Assembly: GCF_030163795.1 (NCBI RefSeq)
Contig: NZ_JASJOF010000009.1
Span: 62,001-126,000, forward strand
Reading direction: 5' to 3'
Length of the DNA stretch: 64,000 bases
Source of the DNA: Roseicyclus marinus
GTDB lineage: Bacteria > Pseudomonadota > Alphaproteobacteria > Rhodobacterales > Rhodobacteraceae
Shown: one piece after another, positions 47,046-56,602 of the stretch
Numbering within the stretch: position 1 is the first letter of the stretch
Layout of the letters: each line of letters starts with the position of its first letter
Translations under genes and position numbers: made by a program
Notes under the pieces: model-generated
Database searches by the model: none
Seen by the model: the letters and a program-made list of their open reading frames with translations, nothing else
What the model was told of the DNA's origin: nothing

Positions 47046-47159
47046 GACCACCCCAGTATAGAGGTCAATCTACCATGCCGATCTACACCGCAGACGCAGC
47101 CTTCGACGTCGGAATAAGCGAATGACCCGCTGCGGCCAGACCACCTGGCACCAGACGTC

Positions 47160-48113
47160 ATGAAGAAACATCCGACGCTTCCCTTACAGGCAAGGCGCCC
47201 GCACCTCAGCCCTCTCGAGACCTTCGGGACGGATCCGGGAGGGTTGCGCGCAAGCACCTTCGTGCCGAAATCCTTTACCGAGAACGGCCCACTCGTCGTC
47301 GTGCTGCATGGCAGCAGCCAGTCGGCGAGAAGCTATGACATCGGGTCGGGTTGGTCCGTCCTTGCCGAGGAACTTGGGGTGACCCTCCTCTTCCCTCGAC
47401 AGCGACTGGCAAACAATTCCATCGGAAGTTTCAACTGGTTCATGACCAGCGACAGCCGCCGCGGGAAAGGTGAGGCGCTGTCCATCCGCCAGATGATCCG
47501 GCGCGTCGTAAAGGACCACAAGGTCGACCCCAAGCGCGTCTTTGTGACGGGGCTGTCCTCGGGCGGGGCCATGACATCGGTGATGCTTGCGACTTATCCC
47601 GAGGTCTTCGCGGGCGGCGCCATCGTCGCGGGCCTGCCCTACCGCAGCGCCGACAACCTGACCGCTGCGCTCTTTCGCATGAACGGCTACGGCATACCAT
47701 CCGACCGCAGGCTCAGCGCATTGGTGCGCGGCGCGTCGAAATTCACAGGTCCCTGGCCGACGATCTCGGTTTGGCATGGCGACAGCGACACAACGGTCGA
47801 CCAAGCCAATGCCGGAGCCATCGTCGGTCAATGGCAAAAGCTTCACAAGGTCGAAGGTCCGCCAACACGGATCGAAAAGATCGACGGCGCGGTCCGACGG
47901 GTCTGGTGCGAACCAAAGGGACGGGCGGTGATCGAGGAATACATCGTCGCAGCGATGGGCCACGGCATGCCGATCAACCCGAGATCGGCGCATGGTCTGG
48001 GAAAGGAGGGTAAATACATGCTGGATGTCGGCATATCCTCAACCCGACACATCGCGGCATTCTGGGGCCTCACGCCCAAGGTTGCGCCGGCCCGAGTAAA
48101 CGCCGGCGCCTGA
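47160..48113 (+). CDS. PHB depolymerase-type alpha/beta-hydrolase (esterase)
   Basis: A 317-residue protein of the esterase-PHB/LpqC family. The chain shows VVVLHGSSQSA (oxyanion region), nucleophile motif TGLSSGGAM, Asp in WHGDSDTTVD and His in GHGMPI. No obvious signal peptide is seen, so it may be cytosolic. Homologues hydrolyse polyhydroxybutyrate or feruloyl and acetyl esters on polysaccharides. Given the flanking polysaccharide loci, deacetylation or deacylation is possible but unproven. The ribosome site is weak. Confidence 0.85.
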   Translation: MKKHPTLPLQARRPHLSPLETFGTDPGGLRASTFVPKSFTENGPLVVVLHGSSQSARSYDIGSGWSVLAEELGVTLLFPRQRLANNSIGSFNWFMTSDSRRGKGEALSIRQMIRRVVKDHKVDPKRVFVTGLSSGGAMTSVMLATYPEVFAGGAIVAGLPYRSADNLTAALFRMNGYGIPSDRRLSALVRGASKFTGPWPTISVWHGDSDTTVDQANAGAIVGQWQKLHKVEGPPTRIEKIDGAVRRVWCEPKGRAVIEEYIVAAMGHGMPINPRSAHGLGKEGKYMLDVGISSTRHIAAFWGLTPKVAPARVNAGA

Positions 48114-48132
48114 CTGTCTTCTTTTATGGAAC

Positions 48133-48163
48133 GTCCGGGGCGATAATCCACGTCGCCCCGGAC
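48133..48163. terminator. long perfect hairpin between convergent genes
   Basis: An 11-base perfect stem (GTCCGGGGCGA / TCGCCCCGGAC) with a 9-base loop lies between the convergent esterase and NTF2-like genes. It lacks a T-tract on either side, so it may slow transcription or protect RNA ends rather than act as a classical intrinsic terminator. A 10-base direct repeat (GACAGGTCAG twice, 48161-48180) follows. Confidence 0.5.
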
Positions 48164-48166
48164 AGG

Positions 48167-48532
48167 TCAGGACAGGTCAGATGCGGACACGGGGGTCTGT
48201 TGGTGCAAGATGCGCAACCATGCCTCGCCATCGTTCAGATAAGATGACGTGCAATAGGTTTCGTAGACCGGTTGTCCTTGCCGTTCTGCCGATGCGCGGT
48301 AGGCCAGAACGACGATATCCTTTTCCCGGCTGAAGCACCGTTCGGAAAATTCGACCGAGCGCCACCGCTGCGCCACCAAATCTTCGCGCCAGATCCGGTC
48401 GCCCTGCAAGATGCCTATTGGATAGGGAAAGACGAAGACCGCGCCCTTGGCCGTCATCGTCCGCGCGCTGTCCGCGCCTTGCGTCCAGAACTGTTCCTCA
48501 GTCGCCCAAAGCGTGTCTTCTGTCGTCATCAC
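48167..48532 (-). CDS. NTF2-like (SnoaL/DUF4440-type) small protein
   Basis: A 121-residue soluble protein. The helix-rich start (TTEDTLWATEEQFWTQG) followed by beta-strands with WRSVEFSERCF and DGEAWLRILHQQTPV fits the NTF2-like fold used by DUF4440 and SnoaL-like proteins. GAGGAAGGG precedes the ATG. Such proteins are ligand-binding or small enzymes of varied role; none can be assigned. It stands apart from the alginate operon, separated by 402 bases. Confidence 0.7.
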   Translation of the reverse strand: MMTTEDTLWATEEQFWTQGADSARTMTAKGAVFVFPYPIGILQGDRIWREDLVAQRWRSVEFSERCFSREKDIVVLAYRASAERQGQPVYETYCTSSYLNDGEAWLRILHQQTPVSASDLS

Positions 48533-48934
48533 ATTCTACCCTTCCTCATTTTGTGCTGCGTTCCGGCTGATCGGGACCCTGTCGTTGCAAAGGGCTCGGC
48601 GAGGCTCTAAGAGTTTGCCGCGAACTGCCTGGAGCAGGGCCTTCATCTCGCTTGCTGCCTTTTTCGTGGCCTGCCCGATCGTTTTCGACGCGACCTTGGC
48701 GCGACCGGCCGCTCACCCTTGACCCCCTCACTCTGAGCGTGGGTTCGATGTCTTAGGGTCTTGATCTTTCGGCATTTCAGCCTCGAGGAAGCCCCCCGCC
48801 CGGCGTCATTGCCCCTCGAAATGCGCGGCGCCGTGCCGGATCGTGACGAAGAAGCCCACGCTCCGGCCGGCACGGACAATCGGCGTCGCGATGTTCACCT
48901 ATTCTAGGTGGAGCAAGGAGAACGGTGTCCTTGC
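48533..48934. other. 402-base gap without a recognisable gene
   Basis: Short frames on both strands show no family resemblance. The region carries the 5' signals of the NTF2-like gene and the end of the alginate operon. I see no promoter I can support. Confidence 0.4.
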
Positions 48935-49957
48935 CTACCACAGTAGAGACTGATCGCCGCCGAGTTTCGAATTGCTGAGCGGGCGGTACTCCTCCACGAA
49001 GGCGGTTATTTCGGCATCTACGAAAAGCGACAGATAGGCCTCAGCCCAAGCAAGTTCAAAACTGGCAAGATCGTCCTCGCCAGTTTGGTAAGTTTGACGT
49101 TCTCCTGCGATGCGCTCGGCAATCGAGAGGTCTGCGAAGGCCATAGGCACGAAGCCTACGATCCTATGGATGGCCCCGTCGCAAAGGCTGAACAAGTCTG
49201 GCCAATCGTCAAACAGCATCGCGGCGGTGACCACCAGCGGGCCAACGGAATGCACCTGGTAGTGCAGAGCGCGGGCGCCACGCGCCATCTCAAGCGGCAG
49301 GGCACCATCGGCGTTCGCTTGGCAGGCTACAAGCTCGACCGTATTGGCCGCCCAAGCCGCGAGAGCCGTGTCACCCGTGGCTTCAGCCACGGAGGCAGCG
49401 GCCAGTCCGGCCCAGGCTCGGAGATTGTTACGGCTGGCGTTCGGCGGAGCTTGATCGTCAAAGTAGGCGGCCATGGCATGACCACGGCGGTTAAACCACG
49501 CCTCGACCATGCTGCGCGTGTCGGCGTCAATCTCGGTTGCCACAGTCGACGCCTGACGCCAGGCAAAAGCCATACCAGCAATCCGTGATGGGCTGGAAAT
49601 TTGCGCATTCATGGTGCGAAGGTCACTCAATGCATCTGCCTCTGCCCAGGCCGCAATAGCAGCGACAACGCAATTGGCCGATCTGGCGGCGTTTGCCCCC
49701 CCTTCCAGCGCAAGATTGGACGCCTGCGTGAGATCGACAATGAAATCGTCGATCGGCCCGAGGGCTGCATTCACTTGCGTGTTCGCCTCAAGATCGATGT
49801 CCGACCGGTTCTGACTTTCTTCGGTATAGCGGCTACCGTACGAGAGCGAGGTCACCGGCTCCAGCACTGCAAAACAATCTTCTGCAGCCCCTGCGTCTTG
49901 GGCGAGCATGAGACCGAGCAAGAAGCCAACCGGGATCGCAAGTGGTCTGATCGTCAT
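48935..49957 (-). CDS. algL: AlgL-like alginate lyase family protein (PL5) with altered active site
   Basis: The ATG opening MTIRPLAIPV follows GGAGGAAACG, giving 340 residues with a signal peptide ending near residue 25 (AGAAE). Fold-level similarity to PL5 lyases includes PLEMARGARALHYQ with Arg 226 and Tyr 233, the family's catalytic Arg and Tyr. The family motif NNHxYW reads NNLRAW (177-182), so the catalytic His is Leu. Canonical AlgL degrades stray periplasmic polymer during alginate export. This copy may be inactive or act on a different polymer. It overlaps the AlgK-like gene by 4 bases and is last in the operon. Confidence 0.8.
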   Translation of the reverse strand: MTIRPLAIPVGFLLGLMLAQDAGAAEDCFAVLEPVTSLSYGSRYTEESQNRSDIDLEANTQVNAALGPIDDFIVDLTQASNLALEGGANAARSANCVVAAIAAWAEADALSDLRTMNAQISSPSRIAGMAFAWRQASTVATEIDADTRSMVEAWFNRRGHAMAAYFDDQAPPNASRNNLRAWAGLAAASVAEATGDTALAAWAANTVELVACQANADGALPLEMARGARALHYQVHSVGPLVVTAAMLFDDWPDLFSLCDGAIHRIVGFVPMAFADLSIAERIAGERQTYQTGEDDLASFELAWAEAYLSLFVDAEITAFVEEYRPLSNSKLGGDQSLLW

Positions 49958-52746
49958 CTTGTCGTTTCCTCCAGCGTCAGGAGCCGGACTGTCGCGATGG
50001 CCCCGGCGTTTCCGGCTTCGGCGGCCCGAAGCAGCCACGTGCGCGATGCCTCCAGCGAAGGCGACACGCCAAGCCCGTATGAATAGGCCTCGGAAAGCAA
50101 AACCATCGCATCGGCCTCGCCTTGTTCCGCTGCGCTGGTCAGAAGTGTTGCGTAGCGGACAAGCGTGTCTGGCCCTTGACCCTCGCGCCGCACGATGCGG
50201 GCAAGTTCGAGTTGCGCGACGGCAGACCCCGCAAGTGCGGCATCAGCGTAGATCATGCGAGGATCGACCACATTCGTCACCATCGCCTGCACGGCGGAGG
50301 ACTCAAATCGCAAGCGTTCCAGCACATCGGGAATACCGCTTACCTCTGTCAACGCCACAAGCTCTACGAACAGATCGGCGGTGCCAGCATCATCCAGATC
50401 GAGATCAAACCGATCATCATCCCTTAACGCCAAGAGGCGCAAAATCCCGACGCGGTCGCCCGCCGCCACTGCACGCTCGAAGAGGGCGAGAGCGCGGCGC
50501 GCGCCGTCTGGCTCGCCGCTGATCTGCAGAACGGCATCGCCAAGGGCAATGAGCTGCCAGCCGACGTCGTCGACCAAGATGGCCGCGATGTTGAGCCAAG
50601 TCTCGGCATCTGATTGCCGCGCCAGACGGTGTGTTGCGCGCGCCATCTCCAGTGATGACAGCAGATCGCAATCCATGGCGGCGCGGGCGCGCTGCACGTA
50701 AACGTCGGCTTCGGGTCCTGCAGACATGCCTTCCATTGCAAAAACAAGCGCGTCGAAATCGCCCCGTGCCGCGATCGTATTCTGATACTCGAGGCGGATC
50801 GCGTTGGTTGCCGCAGCATCGCGGCCATCAAGATCCACAAGGGTGCGCATCGCAGCACCGTTGCCATCCGCGGCAAGTGTTTCCGCGACGTGGCGTATCT
50901 CGGAAAGCTGGTCGGCTGTCTGGTGCGGATGAGCGATGAGCGCCCGAAGAAGCTGCGTCCGTGCGCGTGGCTCGCCGGCCTCGACCGCCGTTCGAAGCAA
51001 ATCGAGGGTAGCGGCCGATGGCCCATCCTCTCCGGATAAACGGATTTGCAGCTTGCCGATCTCTGACATGGGTGAGCTATCGGCGGATCGCGCGAGGCGA
51101 GCCAAGAGGTCTCGATCACCTGCGATGCTGTTCGACCCCTCCTGCATGAGGACGAAAATTGCAAAGGCGGTGCCGCGACCGCTCAGTGTTTGGCTTTGAA
51201 CCGTGGCGAGCAGATCCGGGTCGGGATCGAGCATGGCCGCCTGCAGATCCGTGTCAGACAATACCGGGGTCAGATTGGCCGACATGTCCTCTGCTGCAGC
51301 CCAAAAGCGGGCACGCTGGACTTCCGGCGCACGCGGACTTTGGCACATATAGGCGTTGCGTAACTGAACAATCGGTCCATTCGATCCGTTTATCCGCACG
51401 CTGCGCTCGAGTGGTCCGATCACGTCGAGATAGGATTGGTAATCGCTCAGGCCGTTCATGCGCAGGTTGACCAGCCGAGAAATCGTTAGCGGTTGGGTCG
51501 GGTCGATCTCATGGGCGCGCTCATAAAGCGCAAGCGCCACAGCCTCGCCCGCCCAACGCCCCTCGGCCCTGAGCAGCTCGTCCCCCAATTGTATGAAGGC
51601 CCAATCCGGTGGATCGTCCAGTTCGGTAAGGGCACGCAAGCTTTGGAGCCATGCTGCATGGTCTTCCGGCGTGGGGTCGTCCAAATCTCCCAGCAGCTGG
51701 GCAAGCCGGACCTGTGCGAAAGGATAGCCGGTCTCGGCAGCTTGCGTGTAGAGATGGCGGGCAAGGTCCAGATCCTGTTCTGCCAGCGCGCCCATTTCAT
51801 AAATGCTGCCAAGCTCGGCCTGCGCGAAGGTCAGGCCCCCTGCTGCTGCCTGTTCCAGGTAGGCCAGCAAGGTCTCGTTGTCTTTAACGATGCCATTCGA
51901 CTCCATATGCATTTGCGCGACAGACCACGCTGCATTGAAGTCGCCGAGGTCGGCAGACAGGCGGTACCAATCCTCGGCAAGCGGCATATCTTGCCTAACG
52001 AGTGTCCCTGTGCGGAACTCGTTGGCAATACGGTTCATGCGATCGCAGATCGCTGCATCCAGCCCCCCCACAAGACTGCCGAAGGCCAGCGTCACCGCCA
52101 CCTCGGGTGAGATGTCCCAACCCGGAACCTGTACACCGTCGATCGTCATTTCCGCCAGAACGATCAGCGCCTCGGAATTGCCGCCATAGCCCGCGGACAC
52201 GAGGTGGCTCATCGCCAACTCCCGATCACGGGGAACGCCGGTGCCGGACATCAGCATTTCTGACAAAAGAAGTTGCGCCCGGAGCGAGGTCGAGACGTCG
52301 ATCGCCAACAGTCGCTCGGTCAGTCCAGCATTCTGCATATCGGAGATCCGGCCAGCCGCGATATGCAGATCGACATGGTCCATGAGCATGTCGGTTTCGG
52401 AATACCCGGTGTCGAGGTCGTGCAAGAGCAGGGTCGCCGCGATGATCGTATCGAACCAGCGATCCGCGTCGATCCCGCGCAGCAACCGGAGATCGCGTCG
52501 GATCTGCGACGTAGAGAGGTCAGGCATCCGGGAGCCGTCCCAATCCATCCAACGCGCCGTTACCACATCGTCGGTTGGACGCGGCTCGCAGATCGGATCG
52601 CGTGAAATGTCTGGCGGCAAGAAACGGATGTCGAGAGGCTCCGCACCTGCCGACAAGGTGGCGTGAAAGGTAAAGGTGGCGGCCAAGATGAGGCACGCTA
52701 GGGATCGCCTAGGATGCTGCGCTCGGGGGTCAGTCATCATAGACAT
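49954..52746 (-). CDS. large periplasmic Sel1/TPR-repeat protein (AlgK-like)
   Basis: The ATG opening MSMMTDPRAQ has GAGGG at a good distance, giving 930 residues; ATGs at 52755, 52740 and 52737 are alternatives. A signal peptide (about 10-36) precedes many Sel1-like helical repeats throughout, for example AEDWYRLSADLGDFNAAW and ARTWLLRAAEAGNAGA-type units. AlgK in Pseudomonas is a ~475-residue Sel1 lipoprotein that localises the AlgE porin. This protein is about twice as long, with no lipobox visible and no beta-barrel. The role as scaffold of the export complex is inference from operon context. Confidence 0.8.
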   Translation of the reverse strand: MSMMTDPRAQHPRRSLACLILAATFTFHATLSAGAEPLDIRFLPPDISRDPICEPRPTDDVVTARWMDWDGSRMPDLSTSQIRRDLRLLRGIDADRWFDTIIAATLLLHDLDTGYSETDMLMDHVDLHIAAGRISDMQNAGLTERLLAIDVSTSLRAQLLLSEMLMSGTGVPRDRELAMSHLVSAGYGGNSEALIVLAEMTIDGVQVPGWDISPEVAVTLAFGSLVGGLDAAICDRMNRIANEFRTGTLVRQDMPLAEDWYRLSADLGDFNAAWSVAQMHMESNGIVKDNETLLAYLEQAAAGGLTFAQAELGSIYEMGALAEQDLDLARHLYTQAAETGYPFAQVRLAQLLGDLDDPTPEDHAAWLQSLRALTELDDPPDWAFIQLGDELLRAEGRWAGEAVALALYERAHEIDPTQPLTISRLVNLRMNGLSDYQSYLDVIGPLERSVRINGSNGPIVQLRNAYMCQSPRAPEVQRARFWAAAEDMSANLTPVLSDTDLQAAMLDPDPDLLATVQSQTLSGRGTAFAIFVLMQEGSNSIAGDRDLLARLARSADSSPMSEIGKLQIRLSGEDGPSAATLDLLRTAVEAGEPRARTQLLRALIAHPHQTADQLSEIRHVAETLAADGNGAAMRTLVDLDGRDAAATNAIRLEYQNTIAARGDFDALVFAMEGMSAGPEADVYVQRARAAMDCDLLSSLEMARATHRLARQSDAETWLNIAAILVDDVGWQLIALGDAVLQISGEPDGARRALALFERAVAAGDRVGILRLLALRDDDRFDLDLDDAGTADLFVELVALTEVSGIPDVLERLRFESSAVQAMVTNVVDPRMIYADAALAGSAVAQLELARIVRREGQGPDTLVRYATLLTSAAEQGEADAMVLLSEAYSYGLGVSPSLEASRTWLLRAAEAGNAGAIATVRLLTLEETTR

Positions 52747-53356
52747 TGGGCGCATCCCTCATCACGTACGCCCCTGCGTTTCCCGTGATGACGAGGCTTG
52801 TTCCCGTGCGTGGGCGCATCGCAACCGAGGGCGCTTGGGCAATGTCCTGCCCCTCGAAGCGCGCGACAAACCCCAGCGTCAGGGGAGCGCGAAGAGCCAC
52901 ACCTGCGCCCTGCCCCGGCCCCACAGGCGAGACGGCGACCACCCCGGCCTCTGGCACGAAAAGATCCACCGCGTCCAGATCGGTGAAATTGTAGAAGATC
53001 AAATCCGCCTCACCGGGCGCGTTGGTCACCGCGTCGGTCAGGAGAACGCTTTCCTCCACCGTGGACGCCGGTACAAAAGTGTAATGCTCGCTTGCTCCGG
53101 CTTCGATGGTGTATTCGTTGGGACCGATCCGGATGACGACGAGACCTGGCCGGATCTCGGTATATTCGGTCAGCCCGTTGGCTGTTTGATCAAGTGATTG
53201 GCCCCTTTGAACAGAGACATTTTCGGTGGGTCCGGCATAAACCCGAACGAACGATGCGTCCGGGGCGCTTGGCTCTGGGTATAACCCCTCATCTTGCGCG
53301 AATACGGGGGCTGCGGACAGTCCGGCCGCCAGAGCGATACAGAAGATGCGTTTCAT
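52730..53356 (-). CDS. algF: alginate O-acetylation protein AlgF
   Basis: The ATG opening MKRIFCIALA gives 208 residues, close to the usual ~216, with a signal peptide ending APVFAQ. Motifs VYAGPTENVSVQRG, YTEIRPGLVVI and NEYTIEAGASEHYTFVP resemble AlgF. AlgF is a periplasmic adaptor that joins AlgI, AlgJ and AlgX in alginate acetylation. The start overlaps the algX stop by 4 bases and the gene overlaps the AlgK-like start. Confidence 0.88.
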   Translation of the reverse strand: MKRIFCIALAAGLSAAPVFAQDEGLYPEPSAPDASFVRVYAGPTENVSVQRGQSLDQTANGLTEYTEIRPGLVVIRIGPNEYTIEAGASEHYTFVPASTVEESVLLTDAVTNAPGEADLIFYNFTDLDAVDLFVPEAGVVAVSPVGPGQGAGVALRAPLTLGFVARFEGQDIAQAPSVAMRPRTGTSLVITGNAGAYVMRDAPNVYDD

Positions 53357-54681
53357 GATGCGGAAGTCCCTCCATCGGAGCAAAGTGAAACGGACGCCGA
53401 CGCACCGATCGGTCGGCCGAACCGAACCTCGATGCGATCCACTTGGCCGAAATGACCGGCGTCCAGATAGAAGAGTGGCGTGGGATCGCCGCGCCGCGTG
53501 CGATCGATGGCGTTTTGGGCGATGCCATTCGCGGTTACGATACTGAATTCTGCGGAATAAGCCCCCGATGCTCCGACATCGGCGCGCAAGAAGTGCCCTT
53601 CGGACAGAGATATGGATGGCCCTTCAGCAACGAGCACACCCGCCTCGGTGGTGACTGTCGTCAAGGGCACACAGTCATTGACCGCCGCCACGATGATTTC
53701 TCGAACGGCAAGACCGCCAAATTCTCCCAGGTTGTTGTAGATCGGGTTCTCCCACACGAGGAAATGTGGAGGGTTGGAGGCGAAATCACCCGACATCATG
53801 TAGCCAAGCATCGCGCCGAACTGATTGCCGCCCGTCACGGCGTAGTTTGTCAGATCAAGCTGCGCCGCCTCGGCCAAAAACCCGTCGAAGTTGAATTCGG
53901 AAGTCTGCGACATGGAGGTGCCGACCAGCATGATCCCTGGCCGTCTGGCCTCGGCAGCGAAGATGCCTGCTCCAATCGACAAGCCACCATCGACTGGCTG
54001 CGTTTCGAAGGCCTCCGTGACGGCGCGTGGTATGTGATCGCGACAACGGGCTTGGACGGACCGGCGGAACGCCGAGGCGATTTCCCTTGGCCCTATGGAT
54101 GCGGTCACGTGAGGCACCGGCGTAAGATCGTTATAGCCGGGGCGAGCCCTAATGACCTCGGCCACGGCAACTGCGGCGGCCCGCGCGCCAGACGGCGACC
54201 AGTGAAAATCCGTCCTGAGGAACGGGTAATCAGGCTCGCCCACTTCCAGCAGCGGGGTCTGAATATCGACCGTTTCGATACCGGCTGACCGCAAACGATC
54301 TACGAAATGCAGATACATCATCGTCGCGATCTCGAAGTCGAAGCCGTAGGCTGCAGCTTCGGGCGGCAACAGGTCGGGCATGACCAAGCCCTTGGTCGGA
54401 ACAGGCACATAGATGAGTGTCGTACCCCGCTCGGCCAAGGCGTTGGAAAACGCCACCATCAAGTCGATGGACCTGTCGGACAGAGGATGGTTCATCCGTA
54501 GGTCAGTGAGGCGGAAGAACATTCCATCAAGACCCTCGATGACCGGGACGGGTTCCAGCGAGTCAAGCATCGAACAGCCGAAGGCGGACCCTGATGGCAC
54601 CTCCTGAGCGACCGCGTGGCTCGGGAGTGTCGCCAGCAATGCGGACGCGAAGATAGGGCCCATGCGAGCGCGCTTGGTCAC
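53353..54681 (-). CDS. algX: AlgX-like alginate O-acetyltransferase
   Basis: A 442-residue periplasmic SGNH-type enzyme starting with GTG behind AGGAGGATC. A signal peptide ends near residue 25. Catalytic residues are visible as Asp 158 and His 160 (RTDFHW) and Ser 256 (VGTSMS). A C-terminal ~110-residue beta-rich part corresponds to the alginate-binding module of AlgX, with a final Cys-containing strand. AlgX adds acetyl groups to the polymer, taking them via AlgI, AlgJ and AlgF. Slightly shorter than the Pseudomonas protein (~474). The start overlaps the preceding stop (GTGA). Confidence 0.88.
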   Translation of the reverse strand: MTKRARMGPIFASALLATLPSHAVAQEVPSGSAFGCSMLDSLEPVPVIEGLDGMFFRLTDLRMNHPLSDRSIDLMVAFSNALAERGTTLIYVPVPTKGLVMPDLLPPEAAAYGFDFEIATMMYLHFVDRLRSAGIETVDIQTPLLEVGEPDYPFLRTDFHWSPSGARAAAVAVAEVIRARPGYNDLTPVPHVTASIGPREIASAFRRSVQARCRDHIPRAVTEAFETQPVDGGLSIGAGIFAAEARRPGIMLVGTSMSQTSEFNFDGFLAEAAQLDLTNYAVTGGNQFGAMLGYMMSGDFASNPPHFLVWENPIYNNLGEFGGLAVREIIVAAVNDCVPLTTVTTEAGVLVAEGPSISLSEGHFLRADVGASGAYSAEFSIVTANGIAQNAIDRTRRGDPTPLFYLDAGHFGQVDRIEVRFGRPIGASASVSLCSDGGTSAS

Positions 54682-55487
54682 GGCAGATCCTCCTGCAAAG
54701 CGGTGGGTGTAGTGGCGATGTATCGAGCCGGATCAGCGTCATAGAGGCGGCGCATGTTCAGCGCCGTCGCGCGCTGGCCGGGATCGCCGCTGGTTTCCAG
54801 CGTAGCGAACCAGGCCTCGATGTCATGCGGGCTGGCCCCGGCCACGCCCTGGCCCGACATCAACTGCATCACCAGATCCAGGGCGGCCTCCGCATCGCCG
54901 GACCTTGCCCGGTTGCTCTGCATCGCGGCAGCGTCGGCGCGATGCGGCCCGAACGGGTGGCCGGAACTATAGAAAGCCATCAACGCGGTTGCCGCGGGTT
55001 CGTTCCCGCTGTCGGCAAGGGTCCGCAAGACGTTTTCGAGATGGCGGAGGCGTGCCTGCGAAAACGCCACGTCCTCCCGCCGCAGCAGCCGGATCAACGG
55101 CCCGACCGCATAATCCCGGTTGGTGAGGGCCGCCGCCGCGTAATAAAGGGCCGCGGCGGACAGCAGATCGGGCCGGTCCAAGTCCATCAACCGGTTGGCA
55201 TAGCGGAACGCGGCAAGCCCGTCGCCATGATCGGCAAGCGCGCGCATGTCCTCGAAACTAATGCTCTGCCCCGCCAGCATCCGGCGGCGGGCCTGTTGCA
55301 GGGACAAGGTTGGCAGGTCAAGCGTCTGGGTGATCCTGTCGTCCCAGACCAGCACCACACCTGGGTTCGACACTGGATCCAGTCGTGGCCCGGCTTGCAG
55401 GGGTGGCGCGGCTGAGGCCGCAGCGGCGAGCCCGAAAAAGACGACCGAGGCGATTACCAGGGACACGGTACCCAGACGGTCAGTCAT
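54678..55487 (-). CDS. small periplasmic Sel1-like repeat protein
   Basis: A 269-residue protein with a signal peptide (MTDRLGTVSLVIASVVFF..ASA) and an AGGAG site. The mature part is helical with Sel1/TPR-like units (DHGDGLAAFRYANRLMDL, SGNEPAATALMAFYSSGHPFG, SGDAEAALDLVMQLMSGQG). It has no counterpart in the canonical Pseudomonas operon. Located between algJ and algX, it may scaffold the acetylation machinery or, together with the larger repeat protein, replace AlgK. It overlaps algJ by 8 bases. Confidence 0.75.
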   Translation of the reverse strand: MTDRLGTVSLVIASVVFFGLAAAASAAPPLQAGPRLDPVSNPGVVLVWDDRITQTLDLPTLSLQQARRRMLAGQSISFEDMRALADHGDGLAAFRYANRLMDLDRPDLLSAAALYYAAAALTNRDYAVGPLIRLLRREDVAFSQARLRHLENVLRTLADSGNEPAATALMAFYSSGHPFGPHRADAAAMQSNRARSGDAEAALDLVMQLMSGQGVAGASPHDIEAWFATLETSGDPGQRATALNMRRLYDADPARYIATTPTALQEDLP

Positions 55488-56592
55488 GGGAGGGTGCTCC
55501 TGAACTTGCGAGCGCCATGATGGGTGTGACGTCAGGCCAGATGCCGGGGTCGGCGAGGTAGCGAACCGGGAATTCCCAGATCACGGTCGCAGGAGCGGCT
55601 TGAGTGAAACTGTCCGCAGCAACGAATGCCGCCATGGTCCGGATCGGGCCCAGTCCCTGCTCGGCGAGGTTGATCAGCGGACGACGCAGCACGAGAGTTA
55701 GAGCTGGTCCGAAGCTCCAGCTTGCATTCGCGCTGTAGCTTGTGCCGATCAAGACAAGGTCGGGGTCCGGGGCGTCAGTTGCGAAGATCCCAGCGGCGGC
55801 TGGGCTTGTATCTTCTGCCACCCAAGGCACGACCGTTTCCGGGACCAGTCCAAGGCGCGAGGCGATTGGATCGGTCGTGACGAAGGACACGAGATCGCCG
55901 GCGAAAACCACCGGTGTCGCAGCGACACGCCGGAAGGTTGATGCACCCAATGGTATAAACCCCGAGGCCGCAACTGCCTCGGCAACTGATGCGGCGCCGT
56001 GTGGGCTCCAATGCGTATCGGTGCGCAGGAAAACCGGCTCGTTTTCGTCATTCGCGGCGACCAGTGCCGGGCGGGTGTCGACCACGCTGATACCGCGTTC
56101 GCTCAGCGCGGCGACGAAAGTCGCGTATTGCGTTGCCATATCCTCGACCGGAAGCGCCCCGACAACCGCAGCGCGCGCGATGTCGAGCTTGGCGGGGAGC
56201 ACCACGACAACAAGATGGCTGCCGGCCGCGCTCAACTGACGATCGATCATGCTGACGTGATCAACCGCCCTCAAAATCTGCTGCGGGTCTGCAAGGCGTG
56301 TCTCTTCACTGGTGAACAGCCAGCCATCGCGCCCGACCAGCACCCCCTCGCGCCCCTCGCCGGCAAGAAGATAGCGCGCCGCTCCAAGCCAGCCCTGCGC
56401 AAGCGGTCGATGCGGAAGCGATTGTTCATATTGGTCGCCGAAGGCAACCGTGACATCGCCGTTCAGCCAGCCGCCATTCTCGGGAGGAGGACGGAACCAA
56501 TCGCGCTCCAGCACTGCGAGATTGGCCACGAGGGCGTAAGTCAGGAATACCACTGCCGGGAGCGTGCGAGCGAAGGACAAGATTTTTTGCAT
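55480..56592 (-). CDS. algJ: AlgJ-like O-acetyltransferase
   Basis: The ATG opening MQKILSFART follows AGGAGCG, giving 370 residues with an N-terminal membrane anchor (about 8-27). The SGNH-type catalytic residues are Asp 192 and His 194 (RTDTHW) and Ser 284 (IGTSYS). GREGVLVGRDGWLF is a typical AlgJ/AlgX hairpin. AlgJ relays acetyl groups from AlgI to AlgX in the periplasm. It lies 10 bases after algI. Confidence 0.88.
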   Translation of the reverse strand: MQKILSFARTLPAVVFLTYALVANLAVLERDWFRPPPENGGWLNGDVTVAFGDQYEQSLPHRPLAQGWLGAARYLLAGEGREGVLVGRDGWLFTSEETRLADPQQILRAVDHVSMIDRQLSAAGSHLVVVVLPAKLDIARAAVVGALPVEDMATQYATFVAALSERGISVVDTRPALVAANDENEPVFLRTDTHWSPHGAASVAEAVAASGFIPLGASTFRRVAATPVVFAGDLVSFVTTDPIASRLGLVPETVVPWVAEDTSPAAAGIFATDAPDPDLVLIGTSYSANASWSFGPALTLVLRRPLINLAEQGLGPIRTMAAFVAADSFTQAAPATVIWEFPVRYLADPGIWPDVTPIMALASSGAPSHD

Positions 56593-56602
56593 CAATCGCT
56601 CC

